24,690 nucleotides of DNA from Nitrosomonas sp. UBA6494 (GTDB lineage: Bacteria > Pseudomonadota > Gammaproteobacteria > Burkholderiales > Nitrosomonadaceae): the NCBI GenBank assembly GCA_002435335.1, contig DJMI01000022.1, positions 1 through 24,690 on the forward strand, in the 5' to 3' direction. Both the position numbers and the translations under genes were made by a program. Positions 8,963 through 16,227 of this stretch are shown here, in pieces. How positions within the stretch are numbered: position 1 is the stretch's first letter; each line of letters starts with the position of its first letter. The notes under the pieces were generated by a model, which was given only the letters and a program-made list of their open reading frames with translations, had not been told where the DNA came from and did not search any database.

Positions 8963-10321
8963 ATGAAAAAATTTTTTGGCACCGACGGCATTCGTGGTCG
9001 CGTAGGAAAAGAACCGATAACACCCCAATTCATCATGCACTTAGGCTATGCTGCCGGAAAGGTCCTGGCTGCTGCTGATTGGCATCTGGCGAAAGGAAAA
9101 CGACCGACGGTATTGATCGGGAAAGATACCAGAGTATCCGGCTATATGTTTGAATCGGCTTTGGAGGCAGGATTAAGCGCAGCTGGTGTGGATATCATTT
9201 TATCAGGGCCGATGCCGACCCCAGCGATCGCTTATCTAATACGTGCGTTGCGATTACAAGCGGGAATCGTCATTTCCGCCTCGCATAATTTGTTCGAAGA
9301 CAATGGCGTCAAATTTTTCTCCGCAACCGGAAGCAAGCTTCCCGACGAAACTGAACGCCTGATCGAGTCCTGTTTATCAGAACCATTTGTAACAAAGCCT
9401 TCTGCAGAGCTTGGGAAAGCGCAGCGTATCGACGATGCGGCGGGGCGTTACATTGAGTTTTGCAAAAGTACTTTTCCCTATCATCTCGATCTGCGCGGAT
9501 TGCGTATCGTCGTCGATTGTGCCAACGGGGCCGCTTATCATATTGCCGGTCACGTAATGCATGAATTAGGCGCCGATGTTGTCGAGATCGGGGTACAACC
9601 CAATGGTTTAAATATCAATCTGGAATGCGGCTCGACACATATCGAAACATTGCAGAAAGCTGTTAAACAGCATCACGCGGATTTAGGCATTGCACTGGAT
9701 GGCGATGGCGATCGTGTCATAATGGTTGACAGGAACGCGAAAATCTATGACGGTGATCAATTGCTGTACATTATCGCCAAACATCGCCAACGAAAGAAAA
9801 TGCTAACGGGTGGTGTAGTCGGGACATTGATGACAAATTTAGCCATTGAGCATGCGTTTGACAAACTGAAAATCCCATTTCAGCGTGCGAACGTGGGCGA
9901 TCGGTACGTTCTGGAATTATTGCAGCAAAACGGATGGCATTTGGGCGGAGAAAGCTCAGGGCATATTCTTTGTTATGACAAGCACACCACAGGTGACGGC
10001 ATCATATCCGCTCTTCAGGTACTGCATGCATTGCGAGATAGCGATAAAACACTCGCCGAATGGATGCGTAACGTGGTTTTGTATCCGCAACGCTTAATCA
10101 ATGTCCAAGTGTCGAAATCATTCACTTTCAGCAACAACAAAGCGATAAAAGCAGCGCAAATAGAAGCAGAAAAAGATTTTAACGGCAAGGGACGGGTACT
10201 AATTAGAGCATCAGGCACGGAGCCATTGATTCGAGTTATGGTGGAAGGAGAATCGAAACAGAAGGTTCATGACTGGGCGGGTCGGATTGCCGAGATCGTA
10301 GCAGCAGCCAGTCACGGATAA
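8963..10321 (+). CDS. glmM: Phosphoglucosamine mutase
   Basis: GlmM converts glucosamine-6-phosphate to glucosamine-1-phosphate on the way to UDP-GlcNAc for peptidoglycan and LPS. The protein is 452 aa and starts MKKFFGTDGIRG, the family hallmark. The phosphoserine loop is ISASHN, with the catalytic Ser at residue 107. The following residue is Leu110 where the family signature usually has Pro (SHNP). The metal-binding loop DGDGDR is at 246-251, GGESSGH is present, and the phosphate-binding RASGTEPLIRVM lies near residue 415. secG, which follows glmM in E. coli, is absent; pstS lies next instead. I see no terminator after the stop. Confidence 0.97.
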   Translation: MKKFFGTDGIRGRVGKEPITPQFIMHLGYAAGKVLAAADWHLAKGKRPTVLIGKDTRVSGYMFESALEAGLSAAGVDIILSGPMPTPAIAYLIRALRLQAGIVISASHNLFEDNGVKFFSATGSKLPDETERLIESCLSEPFVTKPSAELGKAQRIDDAAGRYIEFCKSTFPYHLDLRGLRIVVDCANGAAYHIAGHVMHELGADVVEIGVQPNGLNINLECGSTHIETLQKAVKQHHADLGIALDGDGDRVIMVDRNAKIYDGDQLLYIIAKHRQRKKMLTGGVVGTLMTNLAIEHAFDKLKIPFQRANVGDRYVLELLQQNGWHLGGESSGHILCYDKHTTGDGIISALQVLHALRDSDKTLAEWMRNVVLYPQRLINVQVSKSFTFSNNKAIKAAQIEAEKDFNGKGRVLIRASGTEPLIRVMVEGESKQKVHDWAGRIAEIVAAASHG

Positions 10322-10323
10322 GC

Positions 10324-10357
10324 TTGTCATCATTTTGTAACAATTTTCGCATAGCAT
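10324..10357 (+). promoter_or_regulatory. Candidate Pho box and -10 for pstS
   Basis: TTGTCAT (10324-10330) and TTGTAAC (10335-10341) are separated by four bases. This matches the 7-4-7 layout of the PhoB Pho box, whose repeat units are CTGTCAT and CTGTCAC. TAGCAT (10352-10357) starts ten bases after the second unit, the expected distance for a -10 in Pho promoters. The match in units is 6/7 and 5/7. That PhoB binds here is an inference supported by the phosphate-binding protein downstream. Confidence 0.5.
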
Positions 10358-10415
10358 ACGTATCGTTTTTCTACATTACTTATTCTTTATCATTTCAATT
10401 TATTGGGAGCTATTC

Positions 10416-11417
10416 ATGTTGAAAACGTTTCAAGCAAAGGCATTAACGGCAGCCTTGATTGGCAGTGCGGTTTTTTTTACCGGAATCAGTCAGGCCAGTC
10501 CTATTGTAAAAATCGATGGTTCCAGCACGGTGTTTCCAATTACTGAAGCAGTTGCGGAAGATTTTCAGATCAGCAAGCGCGGTACGATACGTGTGACGGT
10601 CGGTATTTCCGGAACCGGCGGCGGCTTTAAGAAATTCTGCCGGGGAGAGATCGATATTGTCAATGCATCCCGTCCGATTACGGATTCTGAAATGGAAGCC
10701 TGCAAGCAGCAAGGGATCCAATATATTGAAATGCCAGTCGCATACGATGCATTAACCGTGGTTATCAATCCCAGGAATGATTGGAGCAAAACCATTACTA
10801 CAGCGCAATTGAAAAAGATCTGGGAACCTGAAGCACAAGGGAAAATTACCAACTGGAATCAAATTGATCCTGCATGGCCAGACAGCAAAATTAAGCTATA
10901 CGGCCCCGGCGCGGATTCCGGAACATTCGAATATTTTACCGAAGCCATTGTTGGCAAGGCCAAATCTAGTCGTGGCGATTTTACTGCCTCAGAAGACGAC
11001 AACGTGCTAGTCCAAGGTGTTGCCAGTGACCATAATGCGCTCGGATTCTTCGGTTTTGCTTACTATATTGAGAATGCAAAGAAAATCACCGCTGTCGCGA
11101 TCGATAGCGGCAACGGCGGCGTGCTTCCCTCAGCAGCTACCGTGGAGAATGGCAGTTATACTCCCCTGTCACGACCATTGTTCATTTACGTCCATGCCGC
11201 CGCAGCAGAGAAAAAGGAAGTGGTTGATTTTTTGAATTTCTACATGCAGAACGCAACAGAATTAGTAACCGAGGTTAAATACTTTCCGTTATCCAAGAGC
11301 ATCTATGATTTAAATCTGGAGCACTTAGCGAAGAAAAAAGTCGGTACCTTTTTTGAGCATAGCATCGGTGTCAATGTCAAATTGGAAGAGCTGCTGAAAA
11401 AAGAACCAAGGCTCTAA
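10416..11417 (+). CDS. pstS: PstS-family periplasmic phosphate-binding protein
   Basis: This 333-aa protein matches the PstS/PBP-like phosphate-binding family of high-affinity phosphate ABC transporters. A signal peptide covers residues 1-27 with cleavage after SQA, so the product is periplasmic. Phosphate-contacting loops are visible: DGSSTVFPIT just after the signal peptide, SGTGGGFKKFCRGEIDI, and GADSGTFEYF. GGGAG-type ribosome binding is replaced by GGGAG at 10405-10409, six bases before the ATG. The gene stands alone: glmM lies upstream and a palindromic element then cysG lie downstream, with no pstC, pstA, pstB or phoU in the window. It either serves a Pst permease encoded elsewhere or works as a scavenging binding protein. 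The upstream Pho-box-like sequence supports phosphate-starvation control. Confidence 0.9.
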   Translation: MLKTFQAKALTAALIGSAVFFTGISQASPIVKIDGSSTVFPITEAVAEDFQISKRGTIRVTVGISGTGGGFKKFCRGEIDIVNASRPITDSEMEACKQQGIQYIEMPVAYDALTVVINPRNDWSKTITTAQLKKIWEPEAQGKITNWNQIDPAWPDSKIKLYGPGADSGTFEYFTEAIVGKAKSSRGDFTASEDDNVLVQGVASDHNALGFFGFAYYIENAKKITAVAIDSGNGGVLPSAATVENGSYTPLSRPLFIYVHAAAAEKKEVVDFLNFYMQNATELVTEVKYFPLSKSIYDLNLEHLAKKKVGTFFEHSIGVNVKLEELLKKEPRL

Positions 11418-11440
11418 TTCATTCATGACTCAATCGAATC

Positions 11441-11581
11441 GAGACCTTTGCACGGCGTCATGAGCGGCGCGGGAATAAGACAAAAATTTGTGAAAAAGCG
11501 GAGTTTACATAGAGTCAATGAGCATTTTTCGCAAATTTTTAACGCAATTATCGTGCCGCGTAGTAGCCGTGCAAAGGTCTC
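11441..11581 (+). mobile_element. MITE-like palindromic element, 141 bp, no coding capacity
   Basis: GAGACCTTTGCACGGC at 11441-11456 is perfectly repeated in inverted orientation at 11566-11581. A second arm pair, 11482-11497 with 11525-11540, matches 15 of 16 and shares the same dyad centre near 11511. The regions between these pairs also align with a one-base shift. The whole element can therefore fold into one long hairpin. GAATC occurs directly on both sides (11436-11440 and 11582-11586), as expected for a target duplication. Ends starting GAGACCTTTGCA resemble those of IS5-superfamily insertion sequences as I recall them. It contains no ORF, so it would depend on a transposase encoded elsewhere. 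It may also act as a terminator after pstS. Confidence 0.75.
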
Positions 11582-11710
11582 GAATCAGGAAAGTTGCAGC
11601 AGCAACTACTAAGTTAGCCGCTGCAGCGACAGCAAGATAGGCGAAGGAGCGAGTAACGCGCAACGAAGTGATTCGCTCGCACAGTCAATTAATCAGCGTT
11701 TACTTAAGTA
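11582..11710. other. Noncoding stretch between MITE candidate and cysG, with short palindromes
   Basis: No gene is visible here. It holds GTTGC-AGCA-GCAAC (11593-11606), the 10-bp palindrome CGCTGCAGCG a little downstream, and a GCGAG/CTCGC pair further on. No convincing promoter was found. An in-frame TAA six bases before the cysG ATG fixes that start. No Shine-Dalgarno sequence precedes the ATG. Confidence 0.5.
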
Positions 11711-13147
11711 ATGGATTATCTGCCGATCTTTCTCAATATTCACAATAAAACGTGTTTAATCGTCGGCGGCGGCGAGGTTGCAGCGCGAAAGACCGACTTA
11801 TTGCTGCAAGCAGGCGCGCAAGTTTTTGTTGTTGCGCCGAACTTGTGCTCTACATTGCAAGATTACCTTAAACAAGGAAAAATCCACCACACCGCAGCAA
11901 GCTATCAACCGGAGAATCTCGATGATATGCATCTGGTCATCGCCGCAACCGACGATGCCATAATCAATCGACAAGTATCTGAAACCGCGCAACAGCGGCG
12001 CATTCCGGTCAACGTAGTCGATAATCCGGATTTGTGCACCTTCATCATGCCGTCTATCGTTGATCGCTCACCGCTAATGATCGCCATTTCCAGCGGAGGA
12101 CATTCTCCGGTGTTGGCAAGATTGTTACGCGCACAATTGGAAACGATGATTCCGTCCGTATATGCGCGAATCGCTGCGCTAGCCGGGCAATTCCGCACAC
12201 AAGTTCAACACCATTTTACGCAACCGGAAAAACGCCGCCAATTTTGGGAAAAAGTTTTGCAAGGTCGCTTTACTGAATTGATGCTATCAGGCAAGGAGCA
12301 AGCTGCTGAAGATTACTTGCTGCAAACCTTGCAACAAGACAACGACATGCCGCCACAAGGTGAAGTGTATCTGGTCGGTGCCGGGCCGGGCAACCCGGAT
12401 TTACTCACGTTTCGTGCCATGCGTCTGATGCAACAAGCTGATGTCGTTGTCTATGACCGACTGGTTTCACAGCCGATTCTCGACATGGTGCGCCGCGACG
12501 CAACCCGAATCTATGCCGGAAAAGAACGTAACCGGCATACGCTGGAACAAGAGTCGATCAATCAATTGCTGGTTCGGTTGGCGCAGCAGGGCAAGCGCGT
12601 ATTGCGCCTCAAAGGCGGTGATCCGTTTATTTTCGGGCGCGGCGGCGAAGAAATCGAAACCTTGACCACAAACCACATTCCCTTTCAAGTAGTGCCAGGC
12701 ATTACCGCCGCATCGGGTGTTGCCGCCTACGCCGGAATTCCGCTGACACACCGGGATTACGCGCAATCGTGCATTTTTGTCACCGGTCACTTGAAAGACA
12801 ATACCATCGATCTCGACTGGCCGCATCTCGCGCGCCCCAATCAGACCGTCGTTATTTATATGGGTTTGCTGGGACTGCCGGTATTATGCAGGCAATTGAT
12901 CGCTCACGGTATGCCACTGGAAACACCTGCAGCTATCGTTCAACAAGGGACCACGCAGCAGCAAAAAGTAGTGACAGGAACACTGCTGACTCTGCCGGAA
13001 TTGGCGCAAGCCGCACAGCTGACACCACCCACGCTGATTATCGTCGGAAACGTGGTCAAGCTGCACCAACAGCTTACATGGTTCGAACCGGCCACAGGAA
13101 CAACACAGTCGGGCATTTTACCGTTGAATCAAGAACCGAGAAATTAG
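11711..13147 (+). CDS. cysG: Siroheme synthase CysG (precorrin-2 dehydrogenase/ferrochelatase plus uroporphyrinogen-III C-methyltransferase)
   Basis: CysG makes siroheme from uroporphyrinogen III; siroheme is the cofactor of assimilatory sulfite and nitrite reductases. The protein is 478 aa. The N-terminal half (about 1-210) is the NAD-dependent dehydrogenase/ferrochelatase: MDYLPIF start, VGGGEVAARK at residues 18-27, NVVDNPDLCTFIMP and SSGGHSPVLARLLR. The C-terminal half starts near residue 217 and is the SAM-dependent methyltransferase: VYLVGAGPGNPDLLTFRA, VVVYDRLVS, LKGGDPFIFGRGGEE and GITAASGVAAYAGIPLTHR. The ATG at 11711 is fixed by an upstream in-frame stop. The gene ends with a 4-base convergent overlap with nadC. 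Proximity to the sulfate uptake genes fits a role in sulfite reduction. Confidence 0.96.
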   Translation: MDYLPIFLNIHNKTCLIVGGGEVAARKTDLLLQAGAQVFVVAPNLCSTLQDYLKQGKIHHTAASYQPENLDDMHLVIAATDDAIINRQVSETAQQRRIPVNVVDNPDLCTFIMPSIVDRSPLMIAISSGGHSPVLARLLRAQLETMIPSVYARIAALAGQFRTQVQHHFTQPEKRRQFWEKVLQGRFTELMLSGKEQAAEDYLLQTLQQDNDMPPQGEVYLVGAGPGNPDLLTFRAMRLMQQADVVVYDRLVSQPILDMVRRDATRIYAGKERNRHTLEQESINQLLVRLAQQGKRVLRLKGGDPFIFGRGGEEIETLTTNHIPFQVVPGITAASGVAAYAGIPLTHRDYAQSCIFVTGHLKDNTIDLDWPHLARPNQTVVIYMGLLGLPVLCRQLIAHGMPLETPAAIVQQGTTQQQKVVTGTLLTLPELAQAAQLTPPTLIIVGNVVKLHQQLTWFEPATGTTQSGILPLNQEPRN

Positions 13148-14001
13148 GAATTTGCGGATTCCATAAACCGCATCGACAAATCGATCGCTTGCACGTTTTT
13201 GGTTAAACTACCGATCGATATCCGGTCAACACCCGTTTCCGCTACCTGGCGCACGTTATCCAAGGTAATATTACCGGACGCTTCCAGCACGATCTCGCTA
13301 CCCGATCGACGAACGATCGCTACCGCTTCGCGCAATTGCACAAGAGAGAAATTATCCAACAATACCATTTTTGCACCGGCTGTCATCGCTTGGCGCAATT
13401 GCAGCAGTGACTCGACTTCGATTTGAATGAAAACACCTCCAGATGCGAGTGCTTGCGCCTTCTGCAGCGCAGCGGCAATACCACCGGCGGCAAAAATGTG
13501 ATTTTCCTTGATCAAAATGCCATCGTACAAACCGATGCGATGATTCACCCCGCCACCACACTTCACCGCGTATTTCTGCGCCACACGTAGGCTGGGTACG
13601 GTTTTTCGCGTATCGACGATCACCGCGCCGGTTCCCGCAATCGCATCGACATAATGCCGCGTTTGCGTTGCCACCGCGGACAACAATTGCAAAAAATTTA
13701 GCGCGGAACGCTCAGCCGTCAGCAATGCGCGTGCATTGCCTTGGATAGCGCATAGCTGTTGTCCGGCATTGATGCAATCGCCGTCGCGCATCGACCAATC
13801 GATTTCTGTATCCACTGCCAGCGACCGGAAACAGGCATCGAACCACTGCGTACCGCATAGCACCCCATTTTCACGACTGATGACTGTCGCCGCCAATGAA
13901 GAATTCTCTGCAATCAGAGCAGCAGTCAAATCGCCGCTGCCGATATCTTCTTGCAATGCTTCCTGCACGTTAGCGTGAATTTCGTTATGTAATTCTTGCA
14001 A
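13144..14001 (-). CDS. nadC: Nicotinate-nucleotide pyrophosphorylase (quinolinate phosphoribosyltransferase)
   Basis: NadC makes nicotinate mononucleotide from quinolinate and PRPP in de novo NAD synthesis. The protein is 285 aa, the usual length. Motifs include EDIGSGDLTA near the N-terminus, LLTAERSALNFLQLLS, the PRPP-binding DTRKTVPSLRVAQKYAVKCGG, HRIGLYDGILIKENHI, IEVESLLQ, VLLDNF, LEASGNI and ISIGSLTK. The start is a TTG (complement of 13999-14001). No ATG is available nearby, and on the minus strand AGGA lies about six bases upstream, which supports this start. The gene converges on cysG with the two stop codons overlapping. Its promoter must lie in the AT-rich gap shared with the divergent YezD-family gene. 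Confidence 0.95.
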   Translation of the reverse strand: MQELHNEIHANVQEALQEDIGSGDLTAALIAENSSLAATVISRENGVLCGTQWFDACFRSLAVDTEIDWSMRDGDCINAGQQLCAIQGNARALLTAERSALNFLQLLSAVATQTRHYVDAIAGTGAVIVDTRKTVPSLRVAQKYAVKCGGGVNHRIGLYDGILIKENHIFAAGGIAAALQKAQALASGGVFIQIEVESLLQLRQAMTAGAKMVLLDNFSLVQLREAVAIVRRSGSEIVLEASGNITLDNVRQVAETGVDRISIGSLTKNVQAIDLSMRFMESANS

Positions 14002-14062
14002 TGAATGTCCTATTAATCAGTTAAGCAAAAAATTGGGTGAATTTGTAACTCTAATTTCCGCA

Positions 14063-14096
14063 TTGATTATATCTTATACAAAAAAGTGATAATCAA
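14063..14096. repeat. 8-bp perfect inverted repeat in the nadC/YezD divergent promoter region
   Basis: TTGATTAT (14063-14070) and ATAATCAA (14089-14096) are exact inverted copies separated by 18 AT-rich bases. On the plus strand TTGATT and GATAAT inside these arms could also act as a weak -35/-10 pair with a 19-base spacer. It is either a regulator-binding dyad or a promoter element for the genes on either side; I cannot tell which. Confidence 0.4.
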
Positions 14097-14104
14097 ATGA
14101 AATC

Positions 14105-14123
14105 TTATTAGTTCCAAGAATAA
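14105..14123 (+). promoter_or_regulatory. Possible CysB-type operator upstream of the sulfate genes
   Basis: TTATT and AATAA are placed symmetrically around AGTTCCAAG, giving a 19-bp imperfect dyad. Its TTATT...AATAA flanks with a TTCC core resemble CysB half-sites as I recall them. It is 50 bases upstream of the first gene of the sulfate cluster, and a CysB-type regulator is encoded at the end of that cluster. The assignment is tentative because the CysB motif is degenerate. Confidence 0.25.
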
Positions 14124-14172
14124 AGAAAGGCTAGTAAATTTGCAGCTCTCGTAACCACGATCATTACAAAAA

Positions 14173-14370
14173 ATGACACAACTCTCAACCACTCACAAGG
14201 ATGGCCGACTTTCTGCAGATGTCATCGAAGAAATTATAGGAGCTGTATCCAGCATTGACTATGGATCGGTTGAGATCGTGATACATGACAGGAAAGTCGT
14301 ACAAATCGAGTGTCGAAAAAAAATCCGCATCAATCCAGGCGAATCAAACCGTAAAACGGCGAAATTATAA
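14173..14370 (+). CDS. YezD family (DUF2292) small protein
   Basis: The 65-aa product matches the YezD/DUF2292 family. The core LSADVIEEIIGAVSSIDYG, then SVEIVIHDRKVVQIECRKKIR, is the whole conserved domain, with a short basic tail after it. Family members are small cytoplasmic proteins often encoded beside sulfate or sulfur assimilation genes. Their biochemical role is not known. Here the gene opens the run porin-sbp-cysTWA-cysB, which agrees with that association. The ATG at 14173 has no evident Shine-Dalgarno sequence, but the conserved part of the protein lies entirely downstream, so the gene is probably real. A 130-base gap with a small ACCCT/AGGGT hairpin separates it from the porin gene. 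Confidence 0.8.
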   Translation: MTQLSTTHKDGRLSADVIEEIIGAVSSIDYGSVEIVIHDRKVVQIECRKKIRINPGESNRKTAKL

Positions 14371-14500
14371 CCGTCCATTGAATAAGCCAGGATTGATTGC
14401 AGTCATTGAGTAACACCTACCCTATGACAGAGGGTGATAAAGCAAAAAACAAAACCAGTGATTCAACCGGATTTCCGAAGAATTCACTCAGGAGAATACA

Positions 14501-16201
14501 GTGAAGTTATTTTGGTTCTTATTACATATTACGCTTTTAAGCAGCTTAACGGTTCGTTCCACTGAGGCGTCTTCTGACAATAAGCCGTTGTTGGATTTTC
14601 AAGCGATGCAGAAAAGCATTGTTCAGTTGGCGCAACAGATCGTTGCTGAACCCGGAAAACCGGCAGGCGATAAAGCCACGGAAAATCAATCAACCGACAA
14701 AGCGAAAAAAGTTGAAAAAACTCTGCCATCAATAGAACCGCAAGCGCAAAAACCGGCGGCTGCACCTGCACAATCAACCAGTTATCACCGTCGCGCCGAC
14801 AGTTACGCGACCAATCCGGAATCGGATCCGCCGCGATATGTGCGCCGACTTAGCGATATTGGTGTCGAGGCATTCAAGGATATCAACTGGCTCGATATCG
14901 GCTTTGAGCATCGTACCCGCTACGAATGGCGCAACAATGACCTTCGGCGCGTCGAAGGTGGCGAAGACAATCCGATTTTTTTCCGTCACCGTGCCTGGCT
15001 GGGTATCCGCGATATTCTGGATCCATTCCGTTTCGCGGTGGAATTCCAGGATTCACGGGTTATTAACAATAAATACGTAACAACTGACCAGGAAAGAAAT
15101 GAATACGATTTAATCAACGCCTACGGTGAATTGAATTTCAAAAAAGCACTCGGCGCCGACGATCGCGGCAATGATCGCCCGATCCGATTTCGTGTTGGCC
15201 GGATGGCCTACGAGACTACCGACCGGCGCTTTATTGCGCGCAACGAATGGCGCAATACTACCAATACCTTCGAAGGCTTTCGTCTGAATATAGGCCGTGA
15301 AGCCAACGACTGGGAACTCGATTTATTCGGTTATCAGCCGGTAAGGCGCGCGCAAACCAAATTCGACATGTCCAACGAACGGCTATGGTTCTTCGGTGCG
15401 ATTGGTCACTGGCGCCGGTGGTCTGATATTGTCACGATACAACCATACTTCATGGGTCAGAAACAAAATGCCGATCCCAATGGCTTCACCGCCACCAACC
15501 GCCTGGATCGGGAAATCTACATGCCGGGTTTCCGTGCGTACGGCAAAGCAGGCAGTTTGTTTGATTTCGACGTCAGCTACAACCATCAGCTCGGTTACAG
15601 CGGGCCGCTGCGGCAAGATGCGCAAGGCTACACCATCGAAGTCGGCAGAGCCTTTGATCATCCGTGGAAGCCGCGCCTCACCGGTTTCTACGGCTACGCC
15701 AGCGGTGACAAGGACCCAAACGATGGCGTCGACAACCGTTTCGACCGCTTCTTCGGTTTCGCCCGCCCTTGGTCGGCGGATCACTACGTGGTCTATGAAA
15801 ACTTGAAAGCGCCGAAAATTCGCATGGACCTGCAACCAACCCAGAAACTGGGATTCGAATTGACCTACGGCTGGTATTTCCTGGCGAGCAAACGCGACCG
15901 GATGTTCGATATTCTTGACGGCAACATCAGCCAAACCGTTCAAGACCCCGGATTCAACCGGGATCGCACCGGACAAAGCGGCGATTTCGCCGGCCATGCA
16001 TTTGAAGGACGAATACGTTACCAAGTAACGCCCAAAATCAATACCGTTCTGGGCTACACGCACTTTACCGCGGAAGATTTTGTGAAAAACCGTATTGCCG
16101 CAAGCCCGTCTTGCGCGACCGGACACGTGCATCCTTGCGTCGATCGCCGTTCTGGAGACACCGACTTCCTGTACTTCGAAGTACTGATCAGTCTTTTATA
16201 A
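14501..16201 (+). CDS. Outer-membrane beta-barrel protein, alginate-export (AlgE-like) family; candidate sulfate-operon porin
   Basis: The 566-aa protein begins with a signal peptide (residues 1-23, cleavage around TEA-SS). A low-complexity Ala/Lys/Gln/Pro linker of about 75 residues follows. The rest, from about residue 115, shows alternating beta strands rich in Tyr, Phe, Arg and Asp such as WLDIGFEHRTRYEWR, FRHRAWLGIRD and RFRVGRMAYETTDRRF. These are typical of the alginate-export barrel family. The GTG start at 14501 is supported by CAGGAG six bases upstream. The C-terminus ends in EVLISLL without the usual terminal aromatic residue. Position directly before sbp-cysTWA suggests a channel for sulfate or sulfonated compounds. 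That substrate is inferred from context only; true alginate export is unlikely here. Confidence 0.8.
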   Translation: MKLFWFLLHITLLSSLTVRSTEASSDNKPLLDFQAMQKSIVQLAQQIVAEPGKPAGDKATENQSTDKAKKVEKTLPSIEPQAQKPAAAPAQSTSYHRRADSYATNPESDPPRYVRRLSDIGVEAFKDINWLDIGFEHRTRYEWRNNDLRRVEGGEDNPIFFRHRAWLGIRDILDPFRFAVEFQDSRVINNKYVTTDQERNEYDLINAYGELNFKKALGADDRGNDRPIRFRVGRMAYETTDRRFIARNEWRNTTNTFEGFRLNIGREANDWELDLFGYQPVRRAQTKFDMSNERLWFFGAIGHWRRWSDIVTIQPYFMGQKQNADPNGFTATNRLDREIYMPGFRAYGKAGSLFDFDVSYNHQLGYSGPLRQDAQGYTIEVGRAFDHPWKPRLTGFYGYASGDKDPNDGVDNRFDRFFGFARPWSADHYVVYENLKAPKIRMDLQPTQKLGFELTYGWYFLASKRDRMFDILDGNISQTVQDPGFNRDRTGQSGDFAGHAFEGRIRYQVTPKINTVLGYTHFTAEDFVKNRIAASPSCATGHVHPCVDRRSGDTDFLYFEVLISLL

Positions 16202-16227
16202 CCCACTTTATTAACTGGAGGAACATC

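Noticed and set aside
15383..16132. 249-codon minus-strand ORF inside the porin gene
   Set aside because: It is antisense to a well-supported barrel gene, with no domain or ribosome binding site I recognise.
16111..16227. N-terminal extension of the sulfate-binding protein inside the porin gene
   Set aside because: The ATG at 16228 has a GGAGG site and begins a proper signal peptide; the upstream frame overlaps porin coding sequence.
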